Shown: positions 54,302-64,000 of the stretch, in pieces
Layout: every line of letters starts with the position of its first letter
How positions within the stretch are numbered: the stretch's first letter is position 1
Assembly: GCF_008329565.1 (NCBI RefSeq)
Contig: NZ_NPKT01000009.1
Location: forward strand, 124,001 to 188,000
Source: Mycolicibacterium sp. P1-5
GTDB taxonomy: Bacteria > Actinomycetota > Actinomycetes > Mycobacteriales > Mycobacteriaceae
Direction: 5' to 3'
Length of the DNA stretch: 64,000 nt
Program-made: the position numbers and the translations under genes
Notes under the pieces: generated by a model
The model's database searches: none
What the model saw: only the letters and a program-made list of their open reading frames with translations
Told to the model about the DNA's origin: nothing

Positions 54302-55119
54302 GATTGGTTCTGCTCTTCTTCCCACTCGGATCGGACCAGCTCTTCGTTGACAACCCGGTCTCCGGTCCATGAAACCTGGAGCACACCAAGTGGTTCTGGC
54401 TGTTCGAATGCTACCGTCCTGGCCCGATACAGTTCGAGCAGCGCCAGGAACCGTCCGACGATCTGGATCGGCTCCTCGCAGTCGGCCACCAGCTCTTTGA
54501 ACGACGCCCACTGTCCCACGCCGCGCGCTGACAGGAACTCGAGCAGCCGCTCGGCCTGCTCGGGCACCGATACCCCTGGCGCGTGCAGATGTTCGGTGGC
54601 GACGGTGGGAACCGGGCGCGGTGTGAACGCGGCGGCCGCGATGTCGGCGAAGCGGGCGGCGTCGACACCCAGCATGACCTCGGGAAGAAGGTCGGCGAAG
54701 CGCTCCTCGACAGCCACCGCCCGGGGGTAGCTGCGCAGCGCTGCGGCTTCCAGTTCGGCGAACATCTCGGCGACATGCTTGAACGCGCGGTATTGCAGCA
54801 GCCGAGCGAACAAGAGGTCGCGCACCTCCAGCAGTGCCAAGTCCTCTTCGTCGTGCACATCGCCGGCGGGCAGCAGCCGAGCGGCCTTGAGGTCGAGCAG
54901 TGTGGCCGCAATCACCAGAAATGTCGTGGTCTCATCGAGCTCGAGCTCGCGGCCGATCTCACGGGTGTAGGCAATGAACTCGTCGGTGACCTGATGCAGC
55001 GCGACCTCGGTCACATCAAGGCGGTGGGCGAAGATCAGCTGCAACAGCAGATCGAACGGACCCTCGAAGTTGGTCAGCCGGACACGGAAGCCCTTTTCGG
55101 GCCCCGGCGATTCGGTCAC
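54298..55119 (-). CDS. scpA: Segregation and condensation protein A
   Basis: A 273-residue kleisin. The N-terminal FRVRLTNFEGPFDLLLQLIFAHRLDVTEVAL (residues 10-40) is the ScpA signature, followed by LEVRDLLFARLLQYRAFK and a C-terminal winged helix (VGRFLALLELYRARTVAFEQ). It bridges SMC heads together with ScpB. The GTG start overlaps the stop of the parA-like gene by four bases, so the three are co-translated. Confidence 0.95.
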   Translation of the reverse strand: MTESPGPEKGFRVRLTNFEGPFDLLLQLIFAHRLDVTEVALHQVTDEFIAYTREIGRELELDETTTFLVIAATLLDLKAARLLPAGDVHDEEDLALLEVRDLLFARLLQYRAFKHVAEMFAELEAAALRSYPRAVAVEERFADLLPEVMLGVDAARFADIAAAAFTPRPVPTVATEHLHAPGVSVPEQAERLLEFLSARGVGQWASFKELVADCEEPIQIVGRFLALLELYRARTVAFEQPEPLGVLQVSWTGDRVVNEELVRSEWEEEQNQS

Positions 55120-55979
55120 TTGCCGAAGCGGTCGATGACCTCACGGGCCAGCGATCGGTATGCCTGTGCGCCAACGGATTTCGGCGCCCAAGTGGTAATG
55201 GGCTCGCCGGCGACACTGGTCTCGGGGAAGCGCACGGTACGGCTGATGACGGTGTCGAACACCAGGTCTCCGAAACGCTCCAGGACCCGGGCCATCACCT
55301 CACGGGCATTGACCGTCCGGTTGTCGAACCGGGTGATCAGAATCCCGCTGATCGTCAGCCGCGGATTGAGCCGCTCGCGCACCTTGTCGACGGTGTCGGT
55401 GAGCAGCGCCAGCCCGCGCAGCGAGAAGTACTCGCACTCGGTGGGGATGACGACTCCGTCGGAGCAAGCCAGCGCATTGACGGTGAGCAGCCCCAGCGAG
55501 GGCTGGCAGTCGATCAGCACGTAGTCATAGCGGTCGAGCACCGGATGCAGCGCGCGGGCCAGGGTTTGCTCGCGACCGACCTCGTTGACGAGCTGGATCT
55601 CGGCAGCCGACAGGTCGATGTTGCTGGGCACCAGGTCCAGGTTCTTGACCCGGGTGTTGATCAGCACCTCGTCGATGCTCACCCGCGGCTCGATCATCAG
55701 ATTGTGCACGGTGTGAGCGAGCTCGTAATGCGGCACGCCGAGCCCCGCCGACAGCGCGCCCTGCGGATCGAGATCCACCAGCAGCACCCGGCGGCCGTAC
55801 TCGGCCAGCGCCGCCCCGAGATTGATCGTGGAGGTGGTCTTGCCGACCCCGCCCTTCTGATTGCACATCGAGATGACCGTGGCCGGGCCGTGTGAGGTCA
55901 GCGGCTGTGGTTCGGGAATGCGTCGGGGCGGGCGGCCGGTGAGACCGATAGCGGCATCGTCTGGTGCCTCGTCGGTCAC
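55116..55979 (-). CDS. ParA/Soj-family ATPase
   Basis: A 287-residue partition-type ATPase. The deviant Walker A CNQKGGVGKTTSTINLG lies at about residues 38-54, with switch segments LLVDLDPQGALSAGLG and YVLIDCQPSLGLLTVNAL. No parB follows; it is coupled to scpA instead. This is the second ParA-like protein of mycobacteria, distinct from the one at the origin. It may act with ScpAB/SMC in chromosome segregation. GTG start. Confidence 0.93.
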   Translation of the reverse strand: MTDEAPDDAAIGLTGRPPRRIPEPQPLTSHGPATVISMCNQKGGVGKTTSTINLGAALAEYGRRVLLVDLDPQGALSAGLGVPHYELAHTVHNLMIEPRVSIDEVLINTRVKNLDLVPSNIDLSAAEIQLVNEVGREQTLARALHPVLDRYDYVLIDCQPSLGLLTVNALACSDGVVIPTECEYFSLRGLALLTDTVDKVRERLNPRLTISGILITRFDNRTVNAREVMARVLERFGDLVFDTVISRTVRFPETSVAGEPITTWAPKSVGAQAYRSLAREVIDRFGK

Positions 55980-56073
55980 GCCGTGCCCCCCGTCATCAGG
56001 CTTTTCGGCGGCGTGGCGAACATCCGCGAAAGTCTAACGGTGTGTCGGCGCCGCGATAGGCAGACCCGCGACA

Positions 56074-57122
56074 TCATGCCCGCGGATGTGCGCCGGCCCA
56101 TACTTCCCGCAGGGCATGCACCGTGACCAGGGTGTAGATCTGCGTCGTAGTCACCGAGGCGTGGCCGAGTAGCTCCTGGACCACGCGGACGTCGGCGCCG
56201 CCGTCGAGAAGATGAGTGGCGAACGAGTGCCGCAGTGTGTGCGGTGACACCGCAGCGGAGATGCCGGCACGCTCGGCGGTGTCCTGCAGCACCTGCCAGG
56301 CGCTCTGCCGCGACAGCCGGCCTCCGCGGGCATTCAAGAAGATCGCCGGCGTGCCGCGCCCCCGGCGCGCCAGGTCGGGGCGGCCCCGGACCAGGTAGGC
56401 GTCCAGGGCGGCGATCGCCGGGCGGCCGACGGGCACCAGGCGCTGCTTGCCACCCTTGCCGCGGAGCAGCACCGACCGAGCCTCGGTGTCGATATCGTCG
56501 ACGTCCAGGCCGACGGCCTCGGAGATCCGTGCTCCGGTGGAATACAGCAACTCGAGCAGGGCGCGATTGCGCACTGTCAGTGGCCCGTCCGACGGGCTGT
56601 CCCCACCGGCGCCCTCGAGCAGTGCGAGTACCTCGTCGAGGGTGAGGCTCTTGGGCAGCCGCCGGCTCGGCGTTGGCGGTTTGACCGCCCGCGCGACGTC
56701 CACGCCGATGATCCCCTCGGCGGCGGCGAACCGGTGAAAGCCGCGCACGGCGATCAGCGCCCGCGCGGCAGAGACCGCCGACAGCGGCACGACGCCGGTG
56801 TCGGGATCGCCGCGACGCAGCGCGACCAGAAACTCACTGACGTCGGTCTCGGTGACGTTGGTCAGGTCGTCGATACCGCGACGGGCCAGGTGCTCGGCGT
56901 AGCGGCGCAGATCACGCCGGTAGGAGCTGATGGTGTTGGCCGCCACCCCGCGCTCGATGGTCAGGTGGTCGAGATAGCCCTGCAGCTGATCGTCCAACGG
57001 AGTACGGAGGGCAGGAGCGGAGCGACCCGGGATGTCGGTACGGAGGGCAGGAGCGGAGCGACCCGGGATGTCGGTACGGAGGGCAGGAGCGGAGCGACCC
57101 GGGATATCGGCCGAGAAGGTGG

Positions 57123-57126
<4 letters not shown>
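56074..57126 (-). CDS. xerD: Tyrosine recombinase XerD with repeated N-terminal insertion
   Basis: A 350-residue site-specific recombinase that resolves chromosome dimers with XerC at dif. The core-binding domain begins [29 protein letters not shown]. Catalytic residues are Arg in [11 protein letters not shown], His/Arg in [11 protein letters not shown], His in [13 protein letters not shown] and the final Tyr. The N-terminus is odd: residues 6-41 are three copies of [12 protein letters not shown], encoded by a tripled 36-bp repeat, where I expect only about 5-8 residues before the core. Its ATG overlaps the NUDIX stop. Confidence 0.93.
57002..57109. repeat. Three tandem 36-bp repeats inside the xerD 5' end
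   Basis: Units 57002-57037, 57038-57073 and 57074-57109 differ at one base only (GATGTCG against GATATCG in the last). Each contains GGAGGGCAGGAGCGGAGCGA. The length is a multiple of three, so the reading frame stays open and each copy adds 12 residues. The near identity suggests recent expansion. Confidence 0.95.
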
Positions 57127-59565
<2,439 letters not shown>

Positions 59566-59659
59566 CTACCCACGGAATCTCACCCTAACACCGACGCCGA
59601 CAAGCCGGCGCTAACACGCGGGTGGGCTGTGTTACCCGGGGGTTACTCCCCGGCCTGGA

Positions 59660-60601
59660 TTACTGCGGCACGGTCACCGACGCCGAGCCCGGCCCGGTCC
59701 CGAACTTGCCCGACGGTGCGCCGTTGATCAGGGTCTGCAGAGCCAGGACGGTGGTGATGCGGCCCGACTCCGAACTGATGTCGTCGACGGTGGTCACGTC
59801 GGCGGCCATACCTGCATCCGAGCGGGTCACCGCCAGCGCTGAGGTTCCGGTGGCTGAACCGTCCCGCCCGGCGAGCACCGTTCCCGAACCATGCGGTGCC
59901 ATGCCCGCGGCGAATCGGGCGACCGTGGAGCCCTGGTTGCCGGCGTCGTCGCCCAGAGCTCCACCGGTGACGACGACGGCGGTATTAGCCGCCCCGAGGT
60001 GATCGCCCTGGTAGGTCAGGAAGCCGGTGTCGCGCAGCGCGGCCAGCACGGTGTCGCGCTGCGCATCATCGGCAGGCCGAATCGCGGGGTTGCGGTTGAT
60101 CAACAGCGCGATGCCCAGGAGGTCACCGGCTTGGGAGCCCTGGTCCACCAGCGTGGTACTCAGCTGCGCACCAGCGGGCACGATCGAGGAATTGACCACC
60201 GAACGCAGCTTCTCCGCCGAGTTGGCGTCGACGAACTCCTTCGTCAGCGCGACCGTGCCGGTGACGATGCCGCCGGCCTGTCCGACGATTCGGCTCATCG
60301 CCGCCACGTCGTCGTTGTCGGCGTCGGGGGTGCGGAACAGCACCACGGACTTGCCGGCCATCGCGTCCTTGACGATGCGGCTCGACATCTGTTTGTCGAA
60401 ATCGTCAGCAGCACTGAGCTTCTCGTTCAGCGCATTGCGCTGATCACTGAGCGAGGTGATCTGCTTGTTCAGGTCCTGCTTTTCATCGCGCAACCCGGAC
60501 AGCAACGTGTCGGAGAGCACTCCGGAGCCCAGGAAGACGCCGACGGCCAACGCAAGGAACACCGCAGCCAGCGAAATAGCGTGTTGGCGTAGCGAAATCA
60601 C
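59660..60601 (-). CDS. mctB: MctB/SteB-like envelope protein
   Basis: A 313-residue protein. One N-terminal membrane helix (ISLAAVFLALAVGVFLGSGVLS, about 8-29) is followed by a coiled coil (LRDEKQDLNKQITSLSDQRNALNEKLSAADDFDKQM) and a globular periplasmic domain. This is the family of mycobacterial MctB (Rv1698, described as a copper-related channel) and corynebacterial SteB, which works with SteA in daughter-cell separation. It lies 25 bp downstream of steA. The coiled coil fits the cell-division role; copper transport cannot be judged here. Confidence 0.9.
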   Translation of the reverse strand: MISLRQHAISLAAVFLALAVGVFLGSGVLSDTLLSGLRDEKQDLNKQITSLSDQRNALNEKLSAADDFDKQMSSRIVKDAMAGKSVVLFRTPDADNDDVAAMSRIVGQAGGIVTGTVALTKEFVDANSAEKLRSVVNSSIVPAGAQLSTTLVDQGSQAGDLLGIALLINRNPAIRPADDAQRDTVLAALRDTGFLTYQGDHLGAANTAVVVTGGALGDDAGNQGSTVARFAAGMAPHGSGTVLAGRDGSATGTSALAVTRSDAGMAADVTTVDDISSESGRITTVLALQTLINGAPSGKFGTGPGSASVTVPQ

Positions 60602-60626
60602 AGTGAAGCGCCTTTCTGCTCTACGC

Positions 60627-61811
60627 CTAGGTCACCCAGCTCTGCACCCACAGCGAGAAGCGATTCCAGTAGGTCACGATCCAGTCGATGACGAAGGTGT
60701 CGGCCCTCGACACCCACAGCGCGGCGATGATCGCAAACAGCACCGCGAGGATAAGCATGGCGATCGCGCCGCCGGAGATATGGTTGCGGTACAGCGTGGC
60801 AACGGCTTTCGCATCGACCAGCTTCTCGCCCACCTTCAGCCGGGTGAGGAATGTCGAGGGGTTGCTCTGCTGCCGCGACCGATCGAAGAACTCCTCGATG
60901 CTGGCCGAATGCCCGGCGGTCACGATCAGCGAGGCCCCGTGGTGGTCGACCAGCAGCAGCGCCAAATCGGCCGCCGAGCCCGCGGCCGGGAACGTCATCG
61001 CCCCGATGCCCAGGTCCTGAATGCGCTCCAAGCCGTTGGCATGTCCGTCGGCGTCGGCGGGCAGCACCACCTGCGCACCGCTCTTGAGCACGTCGGCGCT
61101 CATCTGGTCCGGGTTGCCGACGACCAGCTGAGGCCGGTACCCGTTCTTCTGCAACAGGTCGGCGCCGCTCTCCACACCGATGAGCACCGGCTGGTACTCC
61201 TTGATGAACGGCTTGAGCGCCTTGAGGTCGTCGTCGGCGCCGGGACCGTCAGCCACCACGAGGACGTGGCGGCGGTAGACGTCGACATCGATGTCGGGGA
61301 TGCCGATCCCGTCGATCAGCAGCGGGCTTTCACTGCGGATGAACTCGATGGTGTTGCCGGCGAAAGCTTCCAGGTGCGCGACCAGTCCGGCCTTGGCGTC
61401 CTGCATGAGGTCGGCGATCTCTTCATCGCTACGCTCAACGCCAAGGGCCAACCGGCGCTCACCCGCGTACACCCCACCGTTGTGGAGCCGGATCTTCGCG
61501 CCGTCCTTGATCTTCTTGAAGACCTCGGGACCCGCGCTGTCGATCAACGTGATGTTGTTGGCCACCAACACTTCCGGGCCGAGGTTAGGGTACCGGCCCG
61601 AGATCGACGGAGAGGCGTTGACGACGCCGGCGATATTGGCGTCGACCAGTGCGTCAGCGGTCATCCGGTCCAGGTCGAGGATGTCGAGCACCACGATGTC
61701 GCCCGGGCCGATGCGGCGCAGCAGGCGGTCGACGTCGCGGTCGACGCGGGCCGTGCCTGCGACTCCTGGTCGTGCACCGGTGTTACGGGAGAGAAGCGCT
61801 GACATCTTCAT
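60627..61811 (-). CDS. steA: SteA-like cytokinesis protein
   Basis: A 394-residue protein. The N-terminal cytoplasmic part has RVDRDVDRLLRRIGPGDIVVLDILDLDRMTADALV and a thiamin-pyrophosphokinase-like fold (VVADGPGADDDLKALKPFI and VVGNPDQM). A C-terminal membrane helix (AIAMLILAVLFAIIAALWVS) anchors it. The corynebacterial homologue SteA forms rings at the division site and works with SteB. ATG 61811 (MKMSALL) or 61805 are possible starts. Confidence 0.9.
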   Translation of the reverse strand: MKMSALLSRNTGARPGVAGTARVDRDVDRLLRRIGPGDIVVLDILDLDRMTADALVDANIAGVVNASPSISGRYPNLGPEVLVANNITLIDSAGPEVFKKIKDGAKIRLHNGGVYAGERRLALGVERSDEEIADLMQDAKAGLVAHLEAFAGNTIEFIRSESPLLIDGIGIPDIDVDVYRRHVLVVADGPGADDDLKALKPFIKEYQPVLIGVESGADLLQKNGYRPQLVVGNPDQMSADVLKSGAQVVLPADADGHANGLERIQDLGIGAMTFPAAGSAADLALLLVDHHGASLIVTAGHSASIEEFFDRSRQQSNPSTFLTRLKVGEKLVDAKAVATLYRNHISGGAIAMLILAVLFAIIAALWVSRADTFVIDWIVTYWNRFSLWVQSWVT

Positions 61812-61894
61812 GCTGGGATTCTGTCGGCGACCGGACGGATATCCGCGGAGGCGCGCCGTAACACCAGTCACACAAGTCACATCTTGTCACAGCA

Positions 61895-61912
61895 GTAACA
61901 CAGTTCTGTTAC
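61895..61912. promoter_or_regulatory. Inverted repeat upstream of steA
   Basis: GTAACA-CAGTTC-TGTTAC, perfect 6-bp arms, in the 121-bp gap between recN and steA. Nearby sequence repeats GTAACA and GTCACA-like hexamers (61858-61890). It could be an operator for the steA-mctB pair or the end of the recN transcript. Confidence 0.45.
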
Positions 61913-61932
61913 GCGATTTCGGCTGCTCGAGC

Positions 61933-63684
61933 TCAGCTGACCCGCTCGTCCTGAGCGGCTTCGAGCAGTTCGCGGGCGTGCGCGCGGCCGGTGTCGGACT
62001 CCCCCAGCCCGGCCAACATCCGCGCCAGTTCGCCGATCCGCTGTTCGGTGTCCAGGCGACGCACCTCGCTTGTCCCATCGCCTGCACTGTCGACGACGAG
62101 ATGACTGTCGGCGTAGGCGGCGACCTGCGGCAGGTGGGTGACGACGATGACCTGATGGGTGCGGGCCAGCCGCGCCAGCCGGCGTCCGATCTGAACCGCG
62201 GCGCGGCCACCGACCCCGGCGTCCACCTCATCGAACACCATCGTGGTGCCCTCCGCCGAGGCGGCGAGCACCACCTCCAATGCGAGCATCACCCGCGACA
62301 ACTCGCCACCGGACGCGCTCTTGTTCAGCGGCAGCACGTCGGTGCCGCGGTGCGCGGCGAAGCCGAACTCGACAAGGTCGATGCCTTCGCCTCCGGCATG
62401 CACGGTCTCCCCGGTCGGCAACCGCAGCGGTGCACTGTCGTCCTCGCGTGCCGGCATCGGCGACACCGCGACACTGAAGTCGGCATGGGTCATCGCCAAA
62501 CCGGTCAGCTCGGCAGTGATCGCCTTGGCCAACCCCTTCGCCGCCTTGGTGCGGGCCTTGGACAGCTCGAGGGCCGACGTCGCGACCTGACCGGCGAGCT
62601 CGTCGACGCGGTGAGCCAGCCCGGCCAGCGCGTCCTCGGAGACGTCGAGCTGGGCCAAGCGTTCCCGAGATTCTTTGGCCCACGCCAGCACACCGTTGAC
62701 GTCCGCGGCGTATTTGCGTGTGAGGCTGCGCAGCTCGGCCTGACGGGCGAGCTTGGTCTCCAACGCGCTGGCGTCGTCGGGTAGATCGCCCAGGAAGCCA
62801 CCCAGTTCTCGGGCGACATCGCCGACAACGGTCAGCGCGTCGGTGAGCTGGCGGGACAGCGCGCTCAGTGCGGGGTCGTCGGTGGACTGCAGCAGCGCCG
62901 CCGCGCGACCTAAAGTGTCTGTGGCCGAACGGGGTTCGCCGTCGGCGAGGTCGTCGGCCGACAGGTTGAGGCGAGCACCGGCAACCGCCTCTCGCAGCGC
63001 GTCCAGTTCAGAGAGCCGGCGGATGTCGGCCACCAGCGATTCGTCTTCACCCGGCATCGGGTCGACGCCGTCGATTTCGGTCAACGCGAACTTCAGCCGG
63101 TCAGCCTCCTGGGCCAGCTCACGGGCGCGGTTGGTCCGGTCGACCAGATCACGCCGGGCCACCTGCCACTGGTCGCGCAGCTTTCGATATCGCTCGAGCT
63201 TCGCCTCGACCCTGGCGAAGCGGTCCAGCGCGGCGCGCTGCTCATCGGGACGCATCAGCCGCAGCTGGTCGTTTTGGCCGTGCAGTGCCAGCAACTCCGC
63301 GGTGAACGTCGACAGCGACTTGGCCGGCACGCTGCGCCCGCCCAGGTACGCCCGCGACGGCCCGTCGCGGCTGACGGTGCGGAGCGCGATGATGCTGCCG
63401 TCGTCGTCGCGCTCGGCGCCGGAGGAATCGAGGATCTCGTCGATCTGATTACCGGTGGCGTCGTCGAGTTCTGCTGTGGCAAAACGGCCTTCGACGACTG
63501 CCCGGGAAGCACCCGACCGCACCCGGCTGGCGTCGGCGCGCGCCCCGCCGAGCAGATGCAGCCCGGTCACCACCATGGTCTTTCCCGTGCCGGTCTCACC
63601 GGTCAGCACGGTCAGGCCACGGTCGAACTCCGCGGTGGCGGCGCTGATCGCACCCAACGACTCGATTCGGATTTCGGCCAGCAT
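61933..63684 (-). CDS. recN: DNA repair protein RecN
   Basis: A 583-residue SMC-like ATPase for double-strand break repair. Walker A GETGTGKTM lies at residues 29-37, long coiled-coil arms span about 150-380, and SASGGELSRVMLALEVVL (ABC signature) and MVFDEVDAGVGG (Walker B) follow. ATG 63684 is seven bases after the nadK stop; longer frames lie inside nadK. Confidence 0.96.
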   Translation of the reverse strand: MLAEIRIESLGAISAATAEFDRGLTVLTGETGTGKTMVVTGLHLLGGARADASRVRSGASRAVVEGRFATAELDDATGNQIDEILDSSGAERDDDGSIIALRTVSRDGPSRAYLGGRSVPAKSLSTFTAELLALHGQNDQLRLMRPDEQRAALDRFARVEAKLERYRKLRDQWQVARRDLVDRTNRARELAQEADRLKFALTEIDGVDPMPGEDESLVADIRRLSELDALREAVAGARLNLSADDLADGEPRSATDTLGRAAALLQSTDDPALSALSRQLTDALTVVGDVARELGGFLGDLPDDASALETKLARQAELRSLTRKYAADVNGVLAWAKESRERLAQLDVSEDALAGLAHRVDELAGQVATSALELSKARTKAAKGLAKAITAELTGLAMTHADFSVAVSPMPAREDDSAPLRLPTGETVHAGGEGIDLVEFGFAAHRGTDVLPLNKSASGGELSRVMLALEVVLAASAEGTTMVFDEVDAGVGGRAAVQIGRRLARLARTHQVIVVTHLPQVAAYADSHLVVDSAGDGTSEVRRLDTEQRIGELARMLAGLGESDTGRAHARELLEAAQDERVS

Positions 63685-63691
63685 CGCCGGA

Positions 63692-64000
63692 TCACTGCCC
63701 CCGCCAGCCGGTGACAGGCAGGCGGAATTTGCGCACCAGCCGATCGGTGAACGGCGCACTGTCCAAGCGCGCCCACTTCAGCGGTGTCGTGCACTTGGTC
63801 ACCTCGAGTCGGCCGCCCGCCGGCACCCGCATCTCGCGGCGGCCGTCGCAGAACACCAGGGCTTCGTGGCTGTCGTCCTCGATCTCGATGGCGATCAGCG
63901 CGGTCGGGCTGGTGACCATCGGGCGTGCGAACAATGCGTGAGCGTTGTTGGGCACCACGATTATTGCTTCCAGATCCGGCCAGACCACGGGGCCGCCGGC
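63692..64000 (-). CDS. nadK: NAD kinase, C-terminal part (cut by window edge)
   Basis: The last 102 residues of the enzyme that phosphorylates [35 protein letters not shown] and the end [18 protein letters not shown] match mycobacterial PpnK. The start and the GGDGT motif are outside the window. It lies upstream of recN in the same operon. Confidence 0.94.
   Translation of the reverse strand, partial: AGGPVVWPDLEAIIVVPNNAHALFARPMVTSPTALIAIEIEDDSHEALVFCDGRREMRVPAGGRLEVTKCTTPLKWARLDSAPFTDRLVRKFRLPVTGWRGQ

Noticed and set aside
57002..57109. Direct repeats as a CRISPR array
   Set aside because: The units are contiguous with no spacers, and they are translated within xerD.
61291..62784. A 497-codon open frame on the + strand
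   Set aside because: Antisense to steA and recN, crossing the gap between them; composition of a shadow frame.

Overview
The window is high-GC actinobacterial DNA, most likely the chromosome of a fast-growing Mycobacterium (Mycolicibacterium). The reasons are the gene order nadK-recN-steA-mctB-pyrG-NUDIX-xerD-parA-scpA-scpB-pseudouridine synthase-cmk-der at 50.8-64.0 kb, which matches the order I recall for M. tuberculosis Rv1695-Rv1713 without the Rv1702-Rv1707 block; an Mce protein; a 767-residue isocitrate lyase of the Icl2 type; an EmbR-like SARP-FHA regulator; and many small secreted proteins of mycobacterial style. All names come from reading the sequence; no search was run.

Layout. 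0-8.3 kb: a catabolic locus with a divergent promoter. On the left-going side are an SDR and a Rieske oxygenase (cut by the window edge). On the right-going side are a beta-propeller lactonase-like protein, a HutC-type GntR regulator, two acyl-CoA ligases, a second SDR and an enoyl-CoA hydratase. Two TTGTCYGGAC palindromes sit on the two promoters. 8.6-22.5 kb: separate units, namely an NlpC/P60-like protein, an orphan MceA-like protein with a ferredoxin downstream, isocitrate lyase, a TetR/Rieske/DapB-like locus with a near-consensus promoter, secreted proteins, a purine permease and an App1-like phosphatase. 22.7-26.0 kb: a tight four-gene operon around a DyP-type peroxidase, with two partner proteins I cannot assign. 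26.0-28.4 kb: an anti-sigma factor coupled to a TetR gene with no sigma gene nearby, then a methyltransferase. 29.0-37.2 kb: an amino-acid permease plus flavin oxidase pair, PNPOx and DUF4232 genes, asparagine synthase, and a secreted VCBS-repeat protein divergent from its probable TetR repressor. 37.4-43.8 kb: a five-gene CoA-transferase/amidohydrolase operon divergent from an IclR regulator. 43.9-48.5 kb: a transmembrane Ser/Thr kinase with an external beta-propeller, overlapping an EmbR-like regulator and followed by a His-rich secreted protein. 48.7 kb: tRNA-Pro(GGG). 50.8-64.0 kb: the conserved housekeeping block.

A recurring signal is a TANNNT hexamer ending 6-8 bp before the start codon, seen in front of at least a dozen first genes. 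It suggests leaderless transcription and was used to choose several starts. No transposase, prophage, CRISPR array or rRNA was seen. The best candidates for undescribed biology are the DyP operon, the duplicated operator at 36.44-36.52 kb, the kinase/propeller/FHA operon, and the tripled 36-bp repeat inside xerD.
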